From: Aestuariibius sp. HNIBRBA575
GTDB taxonomy: Bacteria; Pseudomonadota; Alphaproteobacteria; Rhodobacterales; Rhodobacteraceae
DNA: 64,000 bases
Direction: 5' to 3'
Assembly: GCF_040932005.1 (NCBI RefSeq)
Contig: NZ_CP162414.1
Coordinates: 87,001-151,000 of the forward strand
The notes beneath the pieces were generated by a model. That model was not told the origin of the DNA, searched no databases, and saw nothing but the letters and a program-made list of their open reading frames with translations. Below, piece after piece: positions 33,948 through 42,821 of the stretch (positions within the stretch are counted from its first letter, which is position 1; every line of letters starts with the position of its first letter). The position numbers and the translations under genes were made by a program.

Positions 33948-34754
33948 TTAATAATATCGAGGTGCAGACTGTAGCAAAGTCAATGCGATTGAGTTGCTTC
34001 CCAAGTTGCCAATCGCATTGATTTCTGACTGCACCAAAAACAAGCGTGTGAGTTTTTCCTGCATTTCGCTGTCTTGAAATTCAGAAAGGTCACTGGTGCC
34101 AAAAACACTTTCAGAGCGTTCTTTGAAGTTCGAAAGTTGGAGGTCAATGTCCAATGACCCAAAGCTACTTGAAAAACCAAGTGCAGTTTCAAACATCGTT
34201 CGGATTGGGGTGTTCCCCATCAATGAAAACCATTGGCCATCAATCGTCGATGAGTTGGACAAAACTTCGTCCAATGCGGATGGCATGTTTAGTGCTAACC
34301 GCATTGAGTTATCTTGTTCCCCTACCGCCAATTCGAACTGTCTGTCGTCGTATTTTTCTAGGATTTCATCGGCGAAGCCGTCAAATCGTACGCGACCTGC
34401 CCCCCCCATATTTCCAAATCCAAACGCTTCTGAAAACGCAGCATAGCGTTTGTCGGACAACTTATTTGCAAGGGAATCATCGTTGATTGTTCCTTCAGAA
34501 AGAACTTTCTCGATGTAGAACTTGTTGTTTATATCGTCATCCAGCCCAAAGGCCCCAAGGGCAACTTCTAGCAACCGGCGGTTCCCAACCAACTCCTCTG
34601 CGGACTTGATCTTGGTTATGTTCTCACGGAAATAGTCGCTTTTTCGGACAATGGTGCTGCTTTCTTCGAAAGCCTGCTTTTGCATATCCAACGTTCTATT
34701 TAGGAATCGCCAGCCAGCATAACCGGAAATGGGAACAACGGGTTGATAGGTCAT
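33948..34754 (-). CDS. DUF1217-family flagellar protein
   Basis: A 268-residue protein opening MTYQPVVPISGYAGWRFLNR and with the repeated motif pattern VLSEGTINDDSLANKLSDKR and AAFSEAFGFGN. This matches the uncharacterised DUF1217 family found in alphaproteobacterial flagellar loci, sometimes annotated as a hook/rod-related protein. It overlaps flbT by 4 bases and ends next to convergent fliI. Being co-transcribed with flagellin and flbT suggests a late-stage role. The function is not established. Confidence 0.8.
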   Translation of the reverse strand: MTYQPVVPISGYAGWRFLNRTLDMQKQAFEESSTIVRKSDYFRENITKIKSAEELVGNRRLLEVALGAFGLDDDINNKFYIEKVLSEGTINDDSLANKLSDKRYAAFSEAFGFGNMGGAGRVRFDGFADEILEKYDDRQFELAVGEQDNSMRLALNMPSALDEVLSNSSTIDGQWFSLMGNTPIRTMFETALGFSSSFGSLDIDLQLSNFKERSESVFGTSDLSEFQDSEMQEKLTRLFLVQSEINAIGNLGSNSIALTLLQSAPRYY

Positions 34755-35161
34755 GACAATCTCGGGGCTGTCGCGAGCAAACGTTCCTCTCTCGGAAGAA
34801 GTGCACGCAATTGTTTTAATGCACGATAAAACTCGCCTTCTTGGACGGCTTGAGTCGCAGCGTCTAAGTATAGTTTGCTGTCGGTGTCGGTTAGAACCAA
34901 GCTAAGCTGTTCTATTCCGCGCATGAGTTGCAGCTCAGCTTCTTCTTCTGAGGCGTCACCGGATAAAACGAGCTGAGCAATGTAACACACTCGTCGAACT
35001 GGGGTGTTGACCTCGTCCGGACGAATTGCGTCGCGAAGGCGCAGGATGTTTGCGTTTGGCGTCAAAACAGAGAGGCGGGATCGCCGCTCTCCATTTTCAA
35101 TGACCGCTCCGTTCACAAGAATGCGCTCTTTGGGACCAAGCTTTAAGACCAATCCGGACAT
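34751..35161 (-). CDS. flbT: flagellin mRNA regulator FlbT
   Basis: A 136-residue protein with LVLKLGPKERILVNGAVIEN then FlbT-typical TPNANILRLRDAIRPDE and VCYIAQLVLSGD. In Caulobacter FlbT binds the flagellin mRNA leader and destabilises it until the hook is complete. Here it follows flaF with a 1-base overlap and is downstream of flagellin, whose leader has hairpins (36839-36854, 36914-36929). It is probably post-transcriptional in this organism too. Confidence 0.92.
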   Translation of the reverse strand: MSGLVLKLGPKERILVNGAVIENGERRSRLSVLTPNANILRLRDAIRPDEVNTPVRRVCYIAQLVLSGDASEEEAELQLMRGIEQLSLVLTDTDSKLYLDAATQAVQEGEFYRALKQLRALLPREERLLATAPRLS

Positions 35162-35535
35162 TAGCTTGCCTCCTGTGAATTCAAACCACGCATAACAGAG
35201 GTGTTGATTTCAATGAGCAGCGAAACGTCTGCTTCGTTTTTAAGGGCCAGTCTGGAGTGATGATCCGTGAATTCAGCGAGGTAGAATAACCTAGCGCGCA
35301 GATCCCGGGGAAGGGCGTTGTCATCATCCGCAACTTCTGCGGCAAAATGGTGCCACATACGTCTGTTTTCGTGCAACGCGGTCACAAGGTCTGGAAAGGA
35401 AGCGGGAAGATTTTGTGATGCTTTGCGTAAGCGATTGGTGATTTGGCCAAAGAGTTGAACTTCTGCTGATCGCCCTGTGCGAAAAGGAGAGTTTTTTGGC
35501 GCATAAGCTTGTTGAGCTTGAAAAATGGCGTTCAC
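35161..35535 (-). CDS. flaF: flagellar biosynthesis regulator FlaF
   Basis: A 124-residue protein whose N-terminus (MNAIFQAQQAYAPKNSPFRT) and DLVTALHENRRMWHHFAAEV are FlaF-typical. FlaF promotes flagellin translation or secretion and opposes FlbT in alphaproteobacteria. It overlaps flbT by one base (TAATG form) and lies 90 bases after the flagellin gene. Confidence 0.9.
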   Translation of the reverse strand: MNAIFQAQQAYAPKNSPFRTGRSAEVQLFGQITNRLRKASQNLPASFPDLVTALHENRRMWHHFAAEVADDDNALPRDLRARLFYLAEFTDHHSRLALKNEADVSLLIEINTSVMRGLNSQEAS

Positions 35536-35595
35536 GTCGGTGTCCTTTCGGGACGGAGTGGCGGCATCTGCGATTTTATCGCAGGTCTAAGGGGT

Positions 35596-35617
35596 AGGGA
35601 GGCGCGGACGCCTCCCT
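35596..35617 (-). terminator. hairpin just after flagellin
   Basis: AGGGAGGCG (35596-35604) and CGCCTCCCT (35609-35617) form a perfect 9-bp stem with a 4-base loop (UCCG on the transcript), 8 bases past the flagellin stop. No strong U-run follows, so it may partly end transcription or stabilise the abundant flagellin mRNA before flaF-flbT. Confidence 0.65.
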
Positions 35618-35625
35618 GGTTGCCC

Positions 35626-36819
35626 TTAACGGAAGAGCGACAGGATAGACTGAGGCGCCTGGTTGGCGATCGACAACGACTGGGTACCCAGCTGTTGTTG
35701 GACCTGAAGAGCCTGCAGACGGGCTGAAGCTTCTTCCATGTCCGCATCTACCATTGACCCGATACCGGATTTCAAAGAATCGGTCAGTTTGGAGATAAAA
35801 TCAGACTGAGTTTCAATCCGACCTTGTACCGAACCGAAGGACGCCGATGCAGAAATCGCTGTGTCAATCAAAGTTTCGATGGACCCCAACGCAGCGGATG
35901 CACCAAGAGCCGTTGAAACATCAATCGCTGCAAGTGCACCAAGGCCACCAGAACCGGCATTGGTAAACTGACCAGAGATTGTAAGGTCGTTCCCAGTGTT
36001 GTTGGTGATATCCAATGTACCCGTAGAACTAAAATCCACATCGATCGCAAGCCCAGTCGCTTGCAATGCAGCGCGCAATCCAACCGCTGCGATATCTTCT
36101 GGCGTGGTAGCTGCAACGTCATCTGCGGTGAAGGTGTACGAAACCTCCTCTTCACCCACAGTCAAAGAAATTTTATCACCTGCGGCGAAAGTGGGGTCGA
36201 CAATAACAACAGAGTCGCTTGAACCGTCATCAATTGTCATCCCAAACACATCAGCGCTGGTTGAAACACCAGTCGTACCGGTAAACACCGCCGCTGCAGT
36301 GTAACCACCTGTGGACAAATCCTGGGTGGACACACTGATGTTGGACGCTGTTACAGTACCAGACGCATCACGATCCAAAGAGGACAAAACATCAATTGTT
36401 GCACCTTGAGACCCATCAATCAGGTTCAAACCGTTGAACTGCGCCGCTGAAACAACAGAGTTAATCTGATCTTTCAACGCAGTAACGTCATCGTTGATTT
36501 TACCGCGATCAACGTTGTCTTCTTGTGCAGCAACAATTTTGCCCTTCATCTGCGTCAGAAGGTCAGTGATTGTTTCGGACGCGTTGCTGGCAACAGCAAC
36601 CGTAGATTCACCCAGTGCAAGGCTGTCAGAAATGGCTTTGAAGCCTTTGACATCAGATTCCATCACTTTGGAAATCGCCCAAACCGCGGAGTTGTCTTTG
36701 GCGGATGCAACGGATTTACCCGTTGAGATCATACCCTGAGTATCACCCAGTTGGTTGTTGATGGATTTCAGAGTTTGCAGCGCGACCATTGCGCCATTGT
36801 TGGTCAGAATGCTGGACAT
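35626..36819 (-). CDS. fliC: flagellin
   Basis: About 397 residues. The N-terminus (MSSILTNNGAMVALQTLKSI, NNQLGDTQGMISTGKSVASA) and C-terminus (LGTQSLSIANQAPQSILSLF) are the conserved D0/D1 helices of flagellin. The variable middle is Ser/Thr/Gly-rich. I start at ATG 36819, after AAAGGAACTCAAGA; the in-frame upstream extension is basic and un-flagellin-like. It is the only flagellin gene in the window. The middle domain may be glycosylated, given the glycosyltransferase-like cassette at 5.4-8.8 kb, but this is speculative. Confidence 0.95.
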   Translation of the reverse strand: MSSILTNNGAMVALQTLKSINNQLGDTQGMISTGKSVASAKDNSAVWAISKVMESDVKGFKAISDSLALGESTVAVASNASETITDLLTQMKGKIVAAQEDNVDRGKINDDVTALKDQINSVVSAAQFNGLNLIDGSQGATIDVLSSLDRDASGTVTASNISVSTQDLSTGGYTAAAVFTGTTGVSTSADVFGMTIDDGSSDSVVIVDPTFAAGDKISLTVGEEEVSYTFTADDVAATTPEDIAAVGLRAALQATGLAIDVDFSSTGTLDITNNTGNDLTISGQFTNAGSGGLGALAAIDVSTALGASAALGSIETLIDTAISASASFGSVQGRIETQSDFISKLTDSLKSGIGSMVDADMEEASARLQALQVQQQLGTQSLSIANQAPQSILSLFR

Positions 36820-36838
36820 TCTTGAGTTCCTTTTACAA

Positions 36839-36854
36839 GGGCGTTTCAACGCCC
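36839..36854 (-). promoter_or_regulatory. flagellin leader hairpin
   Basis: GGGCGT and ACGCCC form a 6-bp stem with a 4-base loop at 36839-36854, about 20 bases before the flagellin start and just upstream of its ribosome site. A structure here is a plausible target for FlbT or FlaF action on the mRNA. Confidence 0.45.
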
Positions 36855-36913
36855 GGATTTAAATAGACCGCTCATTCAAAGCGGCAGGACACGTCATTCT
36901 GACAGTTGCGGTC

Positions 36914-36929
36914 ATCTACTATGGTAGAT
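36914..36929. promoter_or_regulatory. inverted repeat upstream of flagellin
   Basis: ATCTAC (36914-36919) and GTAGAT (36924-36929) form a 6-bp inverted repeat with a 4-base spacer, about 95 bases before the flagellin start. It is either a regulator site or a second leader hairpin. I saw no convincing sigma-28 promoter nearby. Confidence 0.35.
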
Positions 36930-37026
36930 CAGCGCCATCCCAATCGGATGCAGGTTGAGTTTGGGGGGAAGCAATAAATGAATTACTAACAGCAAAGCTT
37001 CGTGTTCAGCGGTTTTGATTAAAGTT

Positions 37027-37368
37027 TTAGGCCTTCTTTTCAAACGCTGGCTTTGTTGGTGTATAATTGGAAACTTGCCCATTTCCATTATAGGTCGACA
37101 ATGTTCCGTGCGCGCGTTGCACGTCTTTGATTCGTTTGCTGGCGTCGGCCAGTCCGCGCATGGCTGCGCGAAGCAACGCCTGATTCCTAGATACCGTTGC
37201 GGCGAGCATTGTCAGGGATCGTTCGTCTGCGGACACTTCATTCAGTTTGATAAACAAAGCTGATTTACGTGCACTTGATGATTCAAGCTTTTCAAAGCGA
37301 CCTTCTAGAATCACTTCTCGTTCTTCATCCAATAGGTTCAGAAGATCTTTTACCACGCGTTTATCCAT
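37027..37368 (-). CDS. FlgN-like flagellar chaperone candidate
   Basis: A 113-residue protein, mostly helical (VVKDLLNLLDEEREVILEGR, LTMLAATVSRNQALLRAAMR), with a disordered C-terminal tail (STYNGNGQVSNYTPTKPAF). Size, helix content and the tail fit FlgN, the chaperone for FlgK and FlgL, and its position next to the flagellin and rod-protein genes agrees. No decisive motif, so this is an inference. It overlaps the FlgJ-type gene by 8 bases. Confidence 0.55.
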   Translation of the reverse strand: MDKRVVKDLLNLLDEEREVILEGRFEKLESSSARKSALFIKLNEVSADERSLTMLAATVSRNQALLRAAMRGLADASKRIKDVQRAHGTLSTYNGNGQVSNYTPTKPAFEKKA

Positions 37369-37648
37369 TTTGGCGTTCTTTCAGGGAGTTGAACAAGGAT
37401 TCTGCCAATCCTATACCGCCACTTCTTGCCATTTCTTCGGCCTGGGCCTGTCGCAAGAAAGAAGAAAATTGATCTTCTCCTATACCTCCGCCAAATGATT
37501 TTGACGCTTCGCCAAGCCCGGCAGATTTTAGCATTTCTGAAAGAAAAGTGGCCTCAAGTTGGAGCGCTGCTTCACGCAATTGGGCGTCATTATTCGTGGT
37601 GGGGACGATGCCGTTTACCGATCCATTATTAGAATCACCTACAATCAT
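37361..37648 (-). CDS. FlgJ-type rod-binding protein (rod domain only)
   Basis: About 95 residues. The core AQLREAALQLEATFLSEMLK SAGLGEASKSFGGGIGEDQF is the FlgJ N-terminal rod-cap domain; the muramidase domain found in enteric FlgJ is missing, as is common in alphaproteobacteria. I start at ATG 37648, after GGAGCACG; in-frame codons further upstream lack a site. It diverges from fliK and helps rod assembly in the periplasm. Confidence 0.82.
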   Translation of the reverse strand: MIVGDSNNGSVNGIVPTTNNDAQLREAALQLEATFLSEMLKSAGLGEASKSFGGGIGEDQFSSFLRQAQAEEMARSGGIGLAESLFNSLKERQNG

Positions 37649-37753
37649 ATCGTGCTCCAAATTCTTACATTTGATTGAGTGTGTCTTGAAACTGGTAAAG
37701 ATTGAGTAAGCTATTTGAGTCATTCTGCTTATGAATTGAAGCATGGATATAAA

Positions 37754-39766
37754 ATGGCAAGCGAATCAACTTCCTCGATAATTGGGCCGAACAGTCTGGT
37801 GTTTCCGTTTTCGTCAGAGGGGACCATCAACCCGATAAGTGCCGTGAATGAAACATTGCGCGATACCGGTTTTTTGGCTGTGCTGCAGAATATTGAAGCA
37901 GAAAGTACTCCGGTCCTCCCCGTACCTGAGCCCGTACCTGAGGTAGAATTGCCCGATGCAGAAATGGTCGAAGAGCCAGATATCGATGGCGACGATCGCT
38001 CCAGCGAGGACGCTTCTGAGGGCAGGTTGGTGGCCCAACCTGATATGCATACTCCGCGATATATGCCCATCGGGGCAAATATCGCGCTAAGTGGTGAACA
38101 GAATTCAGTCCCTACTTCCACCGTAGAAGAGCAACCAAATCCATTGGCTCCGATGCAAACGGTGTCAAACGATAGCGATCCGGTCGCTCAGCCAAACCAA
38201 CCCGAAGAAACTGAGACGAATCTCATTGGACGTCATTCAGCCACTGATGCATCAGGAATAGTTGCTCAGACATCTAATCCAAATGAACCGGTAAAATTCA
38301 CCACTTTTGAGCGGCAAGATTTTCCAATTCTGAAGGCAAATCATTCTGAGGTTATTGCCATAAGAGGTGAAACGAAGTCACAGGATGTGAGTTTTGGCAA
38401 TCCGGGCGATCAGCGAGGTCAAACATCAGAATTAGCCACGCGAAAGTTGGAGAATTCTGTTCAAGCTGTAGAAATTGGTAAAGCTATTGCGGCACCGGTA
38501 GAAGACGGAAATGCTGTGCCCGTCCGGATCAATGTAGCGCAGCAAAGGTTTCATGCCCTTCTTGGGACGCAGATGCCGGGTGAGATCGCATCGCAAACGT
38601 CTATGAATGAACCGCGTCTGTCGTCAGCAAAGGGTGAAGAGCAGATTGCCCAAGTCGCCAAATCACCGAGTTCGCCAGTTCAATTGATGACAGACGTTTT
38701 GGGAAAGCGATCGCATCAACCTTCAGTTCAAAACGCGACTCCGATTGCGCAAGAGGTCAAGCCGATATCCGCTGAAAAACCTGTTGAAGTGGGTGGGCTG
38801 CGTCATGAAAAAATGGATGTTGTTCCTCAGTCAGGTCGAGCGGAAAATGCTGAAAGACAGGTTGCCGGTTCTGTGCGAGCGGAGACGACGAACCTAATTA
38901 GCAACACTATTCCAGTACGAACGCAAAGCAAAACAATACCGGCCCCGTTGGTACAGTCAGCAGCTGACACAGATTTGACATATGATCGAGCGCCTTTGAA
39001 TCCGCCGATAGATAACAAACACCAGAATTCGACGCCTAGCGCGACGATGCCTTCGGCACCATTGGTTACCAGTAAGGCAAACCCAGTGCCTATCGTGGAT
39101 GCGAAGCAACCTGAGAGGAAAGAAATCAAGTTTGGTACACTGCGCGATGCGGTAAATGAACGCCCAGTGGGAAAAACACCGACCGCGCTTCCTGAACGTC
39201 CGGACGTTGCCGTCGCCACGCCAATTGCGATGAGCCAGAATGTTGCGTTTTCACCATTGGCCCCAGTGGACGTCGAAGCCAGTTCCGACATGTTAATCGC
39301 TCAGGCGACACAGGTTGACACTGAAATTAAGACAGCAGAGGCGCGATTAAACTCGGTCAATACATCGTCTCATAATCCACAATTGGCATCGAACGTTGCG
39401 CGCCAGATCGCTGCGAATATCTCAGTTTCGCAAACTGGAACAACTGAGATTAGCCTAAATCCAGAAGAGCTGGGGAGGGTTAAGCTAAGCCTTTCGGCAA
39501 CGGAGACCTCGTTGGTTTTGACGATTAATACAGAGCGTCCCGAAACCACTGATTTGATGCGCCGCCATATCGATGTGCTCGCTGAGGAATTTCGGGCGCT
39601 TGGATATACATCAATTGATTTTGCGTTCGGACAACAAGGTTCACAAAACAGTGATAGTGAATCCAGCGAGCAATCACACACACAAAGCTCCGTTGAGCCT
39701 GGTGATGCACCCGATGAAGTTCCAACCGAGCGGGCATTGTTGTCCGATTTAGACATTAGACTTTAA
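37754..39766 (+). CDS. fliK: flagellar hook-length control protein FliK
   Basis: About 670 residues, mostly low-complexity and disordered (Pro, Glu, Ser and Thr-rich). The C-terminal domain at about 550-640 is conserved: GTTEISLNPEELGRVKLSLS and LVLTINTERPETTDLMRRHI, then VLAEEFRALGYTSIDFAFG. This is the FliK/FlhB-binding domain. I start at ATG 37754; an in-frame TTG at 37715 is a weaker option. It measures hook length and triggers FlhB switching. flgD follows 12 bases later. Confidence 0.87.
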   Translation: MASESTSSIIGPNSLVFPFSSEGTINPISAVNETLRDTGFLAVLQNIEAESTPVLPVPEPVPEVELPDAEMVEEPDIDGDDRSSEDASEGRLVAQPDMHTPRYMPIGANIALSGEQNSVPTSTVEEQPNPLAPMQTVSNDSDPVAQPNQPEETETNLIGRHSATDASGIVAQTSNPNEPVKFTTFERQDFPILKANHSEVIAIRGETKSQDVSFGNPGDQRGQTSELATRKLENSVQAVEIGKAIAAPVEDGNAVPVRINVAQQRFHALLGTQMPGEIASQTSMNEPRLSSAKGEEQIAQVAKSPSSPVQLMTDVLGKRSHQPSVQNATPIAQEVKPISAEKPVEVGGLRHEKMDVVPQSGRAENAERQVAGSVRAETTNLISNTIPVRTQSKTIPAPLVQSAADTDLTYDRAPLNPPIDNKHQNSTPSATMPSAPLVTSKANPVPIVDAKQPERKEIKFGTLRDAVNERPVGKTPTALPERPDVAVATPIAMSQNVAFSPLAPVDVEASSDMLIAQATQVDTEIKTAEARLNSVNTSSHNPQLASNVARQIAANISVSQTGTTEISLNPEELGRVKLSLSATETSLVLTINTERPETTDLMRRHIDVLAEEFRALGYTSIDFAFGQQGSQNSDSESSEQSHTQSSVEPGDAPDEVPTERALLSDLDIRL

Positions 39767-39778
39767 GAGGATCCCACG

Positions 39779-40438
39779 ATGGAAGTAAATTCGGCTGGTG
39801 CGAGCACCACGACCCATTCAGCAACGACGAATGCAACCTCGTCAGTTAGTTCAGATTTCGAAACCTTTCTGAAAATGCTGACTGTTCAAATGCAAAACCA
39901 GGACCCGCTCAATCCAGTGGATTCATCCGATTACGCGGTTCAACTCGCGACATTCTCCGGGGTCGAACAGCAAGTTTTGACCAATGACTTGCTCAGCGCT
40001 CTGTCTGGTCAATTGGCGGCGTCAGGAATGTCGGACATGGCATCTTGGGTTGGAAAAGAAGCACGTGCAATCGCACCTGCTGAATGGGATGGTACCAATA
40101 GCGTTACTGTTTCTCCCAATCCGCTGACGGTTGCCGACCGAACAGAGCTCGTCATTCGGGACCGATGGGGATCAGAGGTTGATCGTCGAGAGATTCCTGC
40201 GACTACTGACCCCTACGAATGGGACGGTTTGGACAGCAACGGTACGCCTCTGCCAACGGGTCTATACAGCTTTGAGCTTGCCAATTTTAGTGGCGATGAT
40301 TTGGTGACGCAGGACCCTGTAGAAGTTTACACGGAAGTGATGGAAGTTCAAAGCAACGGCCATCAAACGGTTCTACTCCTGTCCAGTGGCGTTCATGTTG
40401 CTGCGTCGGGTGTCACGGCACTTAGAAATGGATCGTAA
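39779..40438 (+). CDS. flgD: flagellar hook assembly scaffold FlgD
   Basis: A 219-residue protein with the conserved N-terminal block FETFLKMLTVQMQNQDPLNP then VDSSDYAVQLATFSGVEQQV, followed by Ig-like domains (WDGLDSNGTPLPTGLYSFEL). It caps the growing hook during FlgE assembly. AGAGGATCC gives a good ribosome site. It is the last gene of the flagellar region; the convergent ubiB gene ends 9 bases away. Confidence 0.94.
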   Translation: MEVNSAGASTTTHSATTNATSSVSSDFETFLKMLTVQMQNQDPLNPVDSSDYAVQLATFSGVEQQVLTNDLLSALSGQLAASGMSDMASWVGKEARAIAPAEWDGTNSVTVSPNPLTVADRTELVIRDRWGSEVDRREIPATTDPYEWDGLDSNGTPLPTGLYSFELANFSGDDLVTQDPVEVYTEVMEVQSNGHQTVLLLSSGVHVAASGVTALRNGS

Positions 40439-40447
40439 TTTCTTGGT

Positions 40448-41971
40448 TTAGGTCAATGCGAGCATTGTCATTACTGTGATACCTGCGCCAATCAACGCCC
40501 AGAAAACGGCAGGTAGAATAGGTTTGGGCTGTGCAGGTTGTTGAAGCTGTGACTTCTGGACGAGCAATTGTTCAATGGCTTCTGGCAACCTGGGACCAAA
40601 CCGTCCCAATACCATAATGGCTTTGCTCATATCCCGAACCATTGCGCGGGGGCCAATGCGATCTTTGATGTAATCTTCAACGATTGGGTGGGCGACTTCC
40701 CAAATATTGATGTGGGGGTCAAGGGTTCTGGCGACGCCTTCTACAACCACCATAGTTCGCTGAAGCAGGATCAATTCAGTACGCGTTTCCATCCCAAAAC
40801 GTTCTGTGACTTCAAATAGATATGTCAGAAGTCGCCCCATCGAAATCCGGCTGGCATCCATCCCAAAAATGGGCTCTCCGACGGCTCTCAGAGCGCGTGC
40901 AAAAGCGTCGACATCTTGGTCTGCGGGAACGTAACCCGCCTCAAAATGGACTTCTGCAACGCGTTGGTAATCTCGACGAATAAAGCCAAACAAGATTTCC
41001 GCATAAACGCGCCGGGTATATTCGTCGATATGCCCCATGATGCCAAAATCATAAGCAACGATATCACCTGCGGGCGAGATTTTTAGGTTCCCTTGATGCA
41101 TATCAGCATGAAAAAAACCGTCTCTCAGAGCATGGCTCAGAAACAACTGCAGCACTCGTTCTGCCAATGCGGGGCGGTCATGGCCCGCGAGGTCAAGTGC
41201 AGTGATATCGCCCGCGCTGATCCCTTCAACCCAAGTCTGGGTCATCACCCGGCGTGCCGATAGGTTCCAGTCGATTTTAGGGAGATCAAAGCCCGGGTCG
41301 TTTTTAGTGTTAGACAAAAACTCAGATGCGGCGGCGCTCTCTAATCTGAGGTCCAATTCGCCAGCAACGACCCCTTCGAAATGGGTAATAACGTCCATGG
41401 GGCGTAGGCGCCGTGATGACGGGGACAGGATTTCGATCGCCCGCGCCGCTAAATAGAACGCATCGATGTCTCGCTGAAACGCGCGTTCGATTCCTGGTCG
41501 TAAAACTTTGATAGCGACATGTTCGCCGGTTGCGGCGACTTCCGCCTTGTGAACTTGGGCGATGGATGCGGCCGCAACGGCATCTGAGAAAGACGAAAAA
41601 GTTTCATTCAACGTGATATTGAGTTCGCGTTCGACCTCAATTTTTGCGTCCTGCGTTGAAAATGGGGGCAGTTTGTCCTGCAACACGGTCAATTGCGTCG
41701 CCAGTTCTGATCCAACAACGTCTGGGCGGGTCGACAATACTTGGCCAAACTTAATGTACGCAGGACCCAAAGCGGTGAGGGCGCGGGTGACGGGCGGCAC
41801 GGATTGATCCCCGCGATAGCCCAGCCATTGGACCGGCCAGACCAATCCCCTAACGACGACGCGAACCAGTTTTGGTGTGTCAAAGGCTTCCATAATTTCG
41901 CGCATAGCCCCGGTGCGTTCAAGCGTGGCACCCGTGCGAATGAGGCGAAGTAGGTTATGAGGGCCGCGCAT
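40448..41971 (-). CDS. ubiB: UbiB-family kinase-like protein for ubiquinone synthesis
   Basis: A 507-residue ABC1/ADCK-family protein with the KxGQ motif in PAYIKFGQVLSTRPD (residues 74-77), ASIAQVHKAEVAATGEHVAI with the ATP-site Lys region, and DGFFHADMHQGNLKI with DFGIMGHI. It ends with a hydrophobic anchor (PAVFWALIGAGITVMTML). UbiB supports coenzyme Q synthesis. It directly follows ubiE with no gap. Confidence 0.95.
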   Translation of the reverse strand: MRGPHNLLRLIRTGATLERTGAMREIMEAFDTPKLVRVVVRGLVWPVQWLGYRGDQSVPPVTRALTALGPAYIKFGQVLSTRPDVVGSELATQLTVLQDKLPPFSTQDAKIEVERELNITLNETFSSFSDAVAAASIAQVHKAEVAATGEHVAIKVLRPGIERAFQRDIDAFYLAARAIEILSPSSRRLRPMDVITHFEGVVAGELDLRLESAAASEFLSNTKNDPGFDLPKIDWNLSARRVMTQTWVEGISAGDITALDLAGHDRPALAERVLQLFLSHALRDGFFHADMHQGNLKISPAGDIVAYDFGIMGHIDEYTRRVYAEILFGFIRRDYQRVAEVHFEAGYVPADQDVDAFARALRAVGEPIFGMDASRISMGRLLTYLFEVTERFGMETRTELILLQRTMVVVEGVARTLDPHINIWEVAHPIVEDYIKDRIGPRAMVRDMSKAIMVLGRFGPRLPEAIEQLLVQKSQLQQPAQPKPILPAVFWALIGAGITVMTMLALT

Positions 41972-42736
41972 CTACAGTTTCCATCCAGAATGCAAAGCAG
42001 CAATGCCCATCGTCATGTTGCGGTATTTTGCATTGCCAAATCCGGCCTGTTTTACCATATCTAGGAACGTATCCTGATCAGGGAATTTTCGAATAGATTC
42101 AACCAGGTACTGGTAGCTATCCCGATCCCCTGCGATGGCTTGACCCATGCGGGGAATGACATTGAAGGAATACAAATCATACAGTTTCTGCATGCTGTCA
42201 TTGGGAATGTGTGAAAACTCTAACACCATTAAACGTCCACCGGGGCGCAGCACCCGATAGGCTTCGTTCAGGGCCTCTTGGGGGCGCGTCACATTCCGAA
42301 TGCCAAAACTAATCGTGTAGACATCGAATGTGTTGTCAGCGAAAGGCAATGCCATCGCATCACCCGTAACCCAATCCAAGCTTTTGCTCATTTGCTGAGC
42401 TTCGGCGCGTTTGCGGCCTTCGATCAACATGGATTCTGTTAAGTCCAGAACCGTTGAATGACCTGATCCCGCCCGATCCAGAAACCGAAAAGAAATATCC
42501 CCTGTTCCGCCTGCGACATCCAACAGCTTTTGACCGGGTCGTGGGGCCAGCCAATCCATCATCGCATCTTTCCAAACGCGGTGAATGCCCATGCTCATCA
42601 CATCGTTCATGATGTCATATTTGCTGGCAACAGACGTGAAAACGCCCTGAACTTTGCCCGCTTTCTGATCTTCGGATACGGTTTCAAAGCCGAAATGGGT
42701 GGTTTTGTTGTCGGTATCGTGCACGGATTTGGTCAT
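41972..42736 (-). CDS. ubiE: ubiquinone/menaquinone C-methyltransferase UbiE
   Basis: A SAM-dependent methyltransferase of 254 residues. [20 protein letters not shown] is the SAM-binding motif, and [20 protein letters not shown] and [20 protein letters not shown] are UbiE signatures. I start at ATG 42736, after AGGA about 10 bases upstream; the upstream in-frame start at 42781 gives a non-conserved leader close to mutM. Its stop abuts ubiB, so the two form an operon. Confidence 0.95.
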   Translation of the reverse strand: MTKSVHDTDNKTTHFGFETVSEDQKAGKVQGVFTSVASKYDIMNDVMSMGIHRVWKDAMMDWLAPRPGQKLLDVAGGTGDISFRFLDRAGSGHSTVLDLTESMLIEGRKRAEAQQMSKSLDWVTGDAMALPFADNTFDVYTISFGIRNVTRPQEALNEAYRVLRPGGRLMVLEFSHIPNDSMQKLYDLYSFNVIPRMGQAIAGDRDSYQYLVESIRKFPDQDTFLDMVKQAGFGNAKYRNMTMGIAALHSGWKL

Positions 42737-42821
42737 TTGGCTTGCGATCCTATGTCTTCGTGGCCTTTCTATAGCGGCCAATCAGGGGTTACAACGCAAC
42801 CCGTCAATAGGAAAGCACGCC

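Noticed and set aside
37005-37029. Possible sigma-28-like promoter (TAAA, 15 bases, GCTGAACA on the minus strand) upstream of flagellin
   Set aside because: Only 5 of 8 positions match in the second element, and TAAA lies in the end of the neighbouring gene; too weak to list.
38827-39291. 154-codon open frame antisense to fliK
   Set aside because: Low-complexity fliK sequence yields long antisense frames; no start site or recognisable domain.
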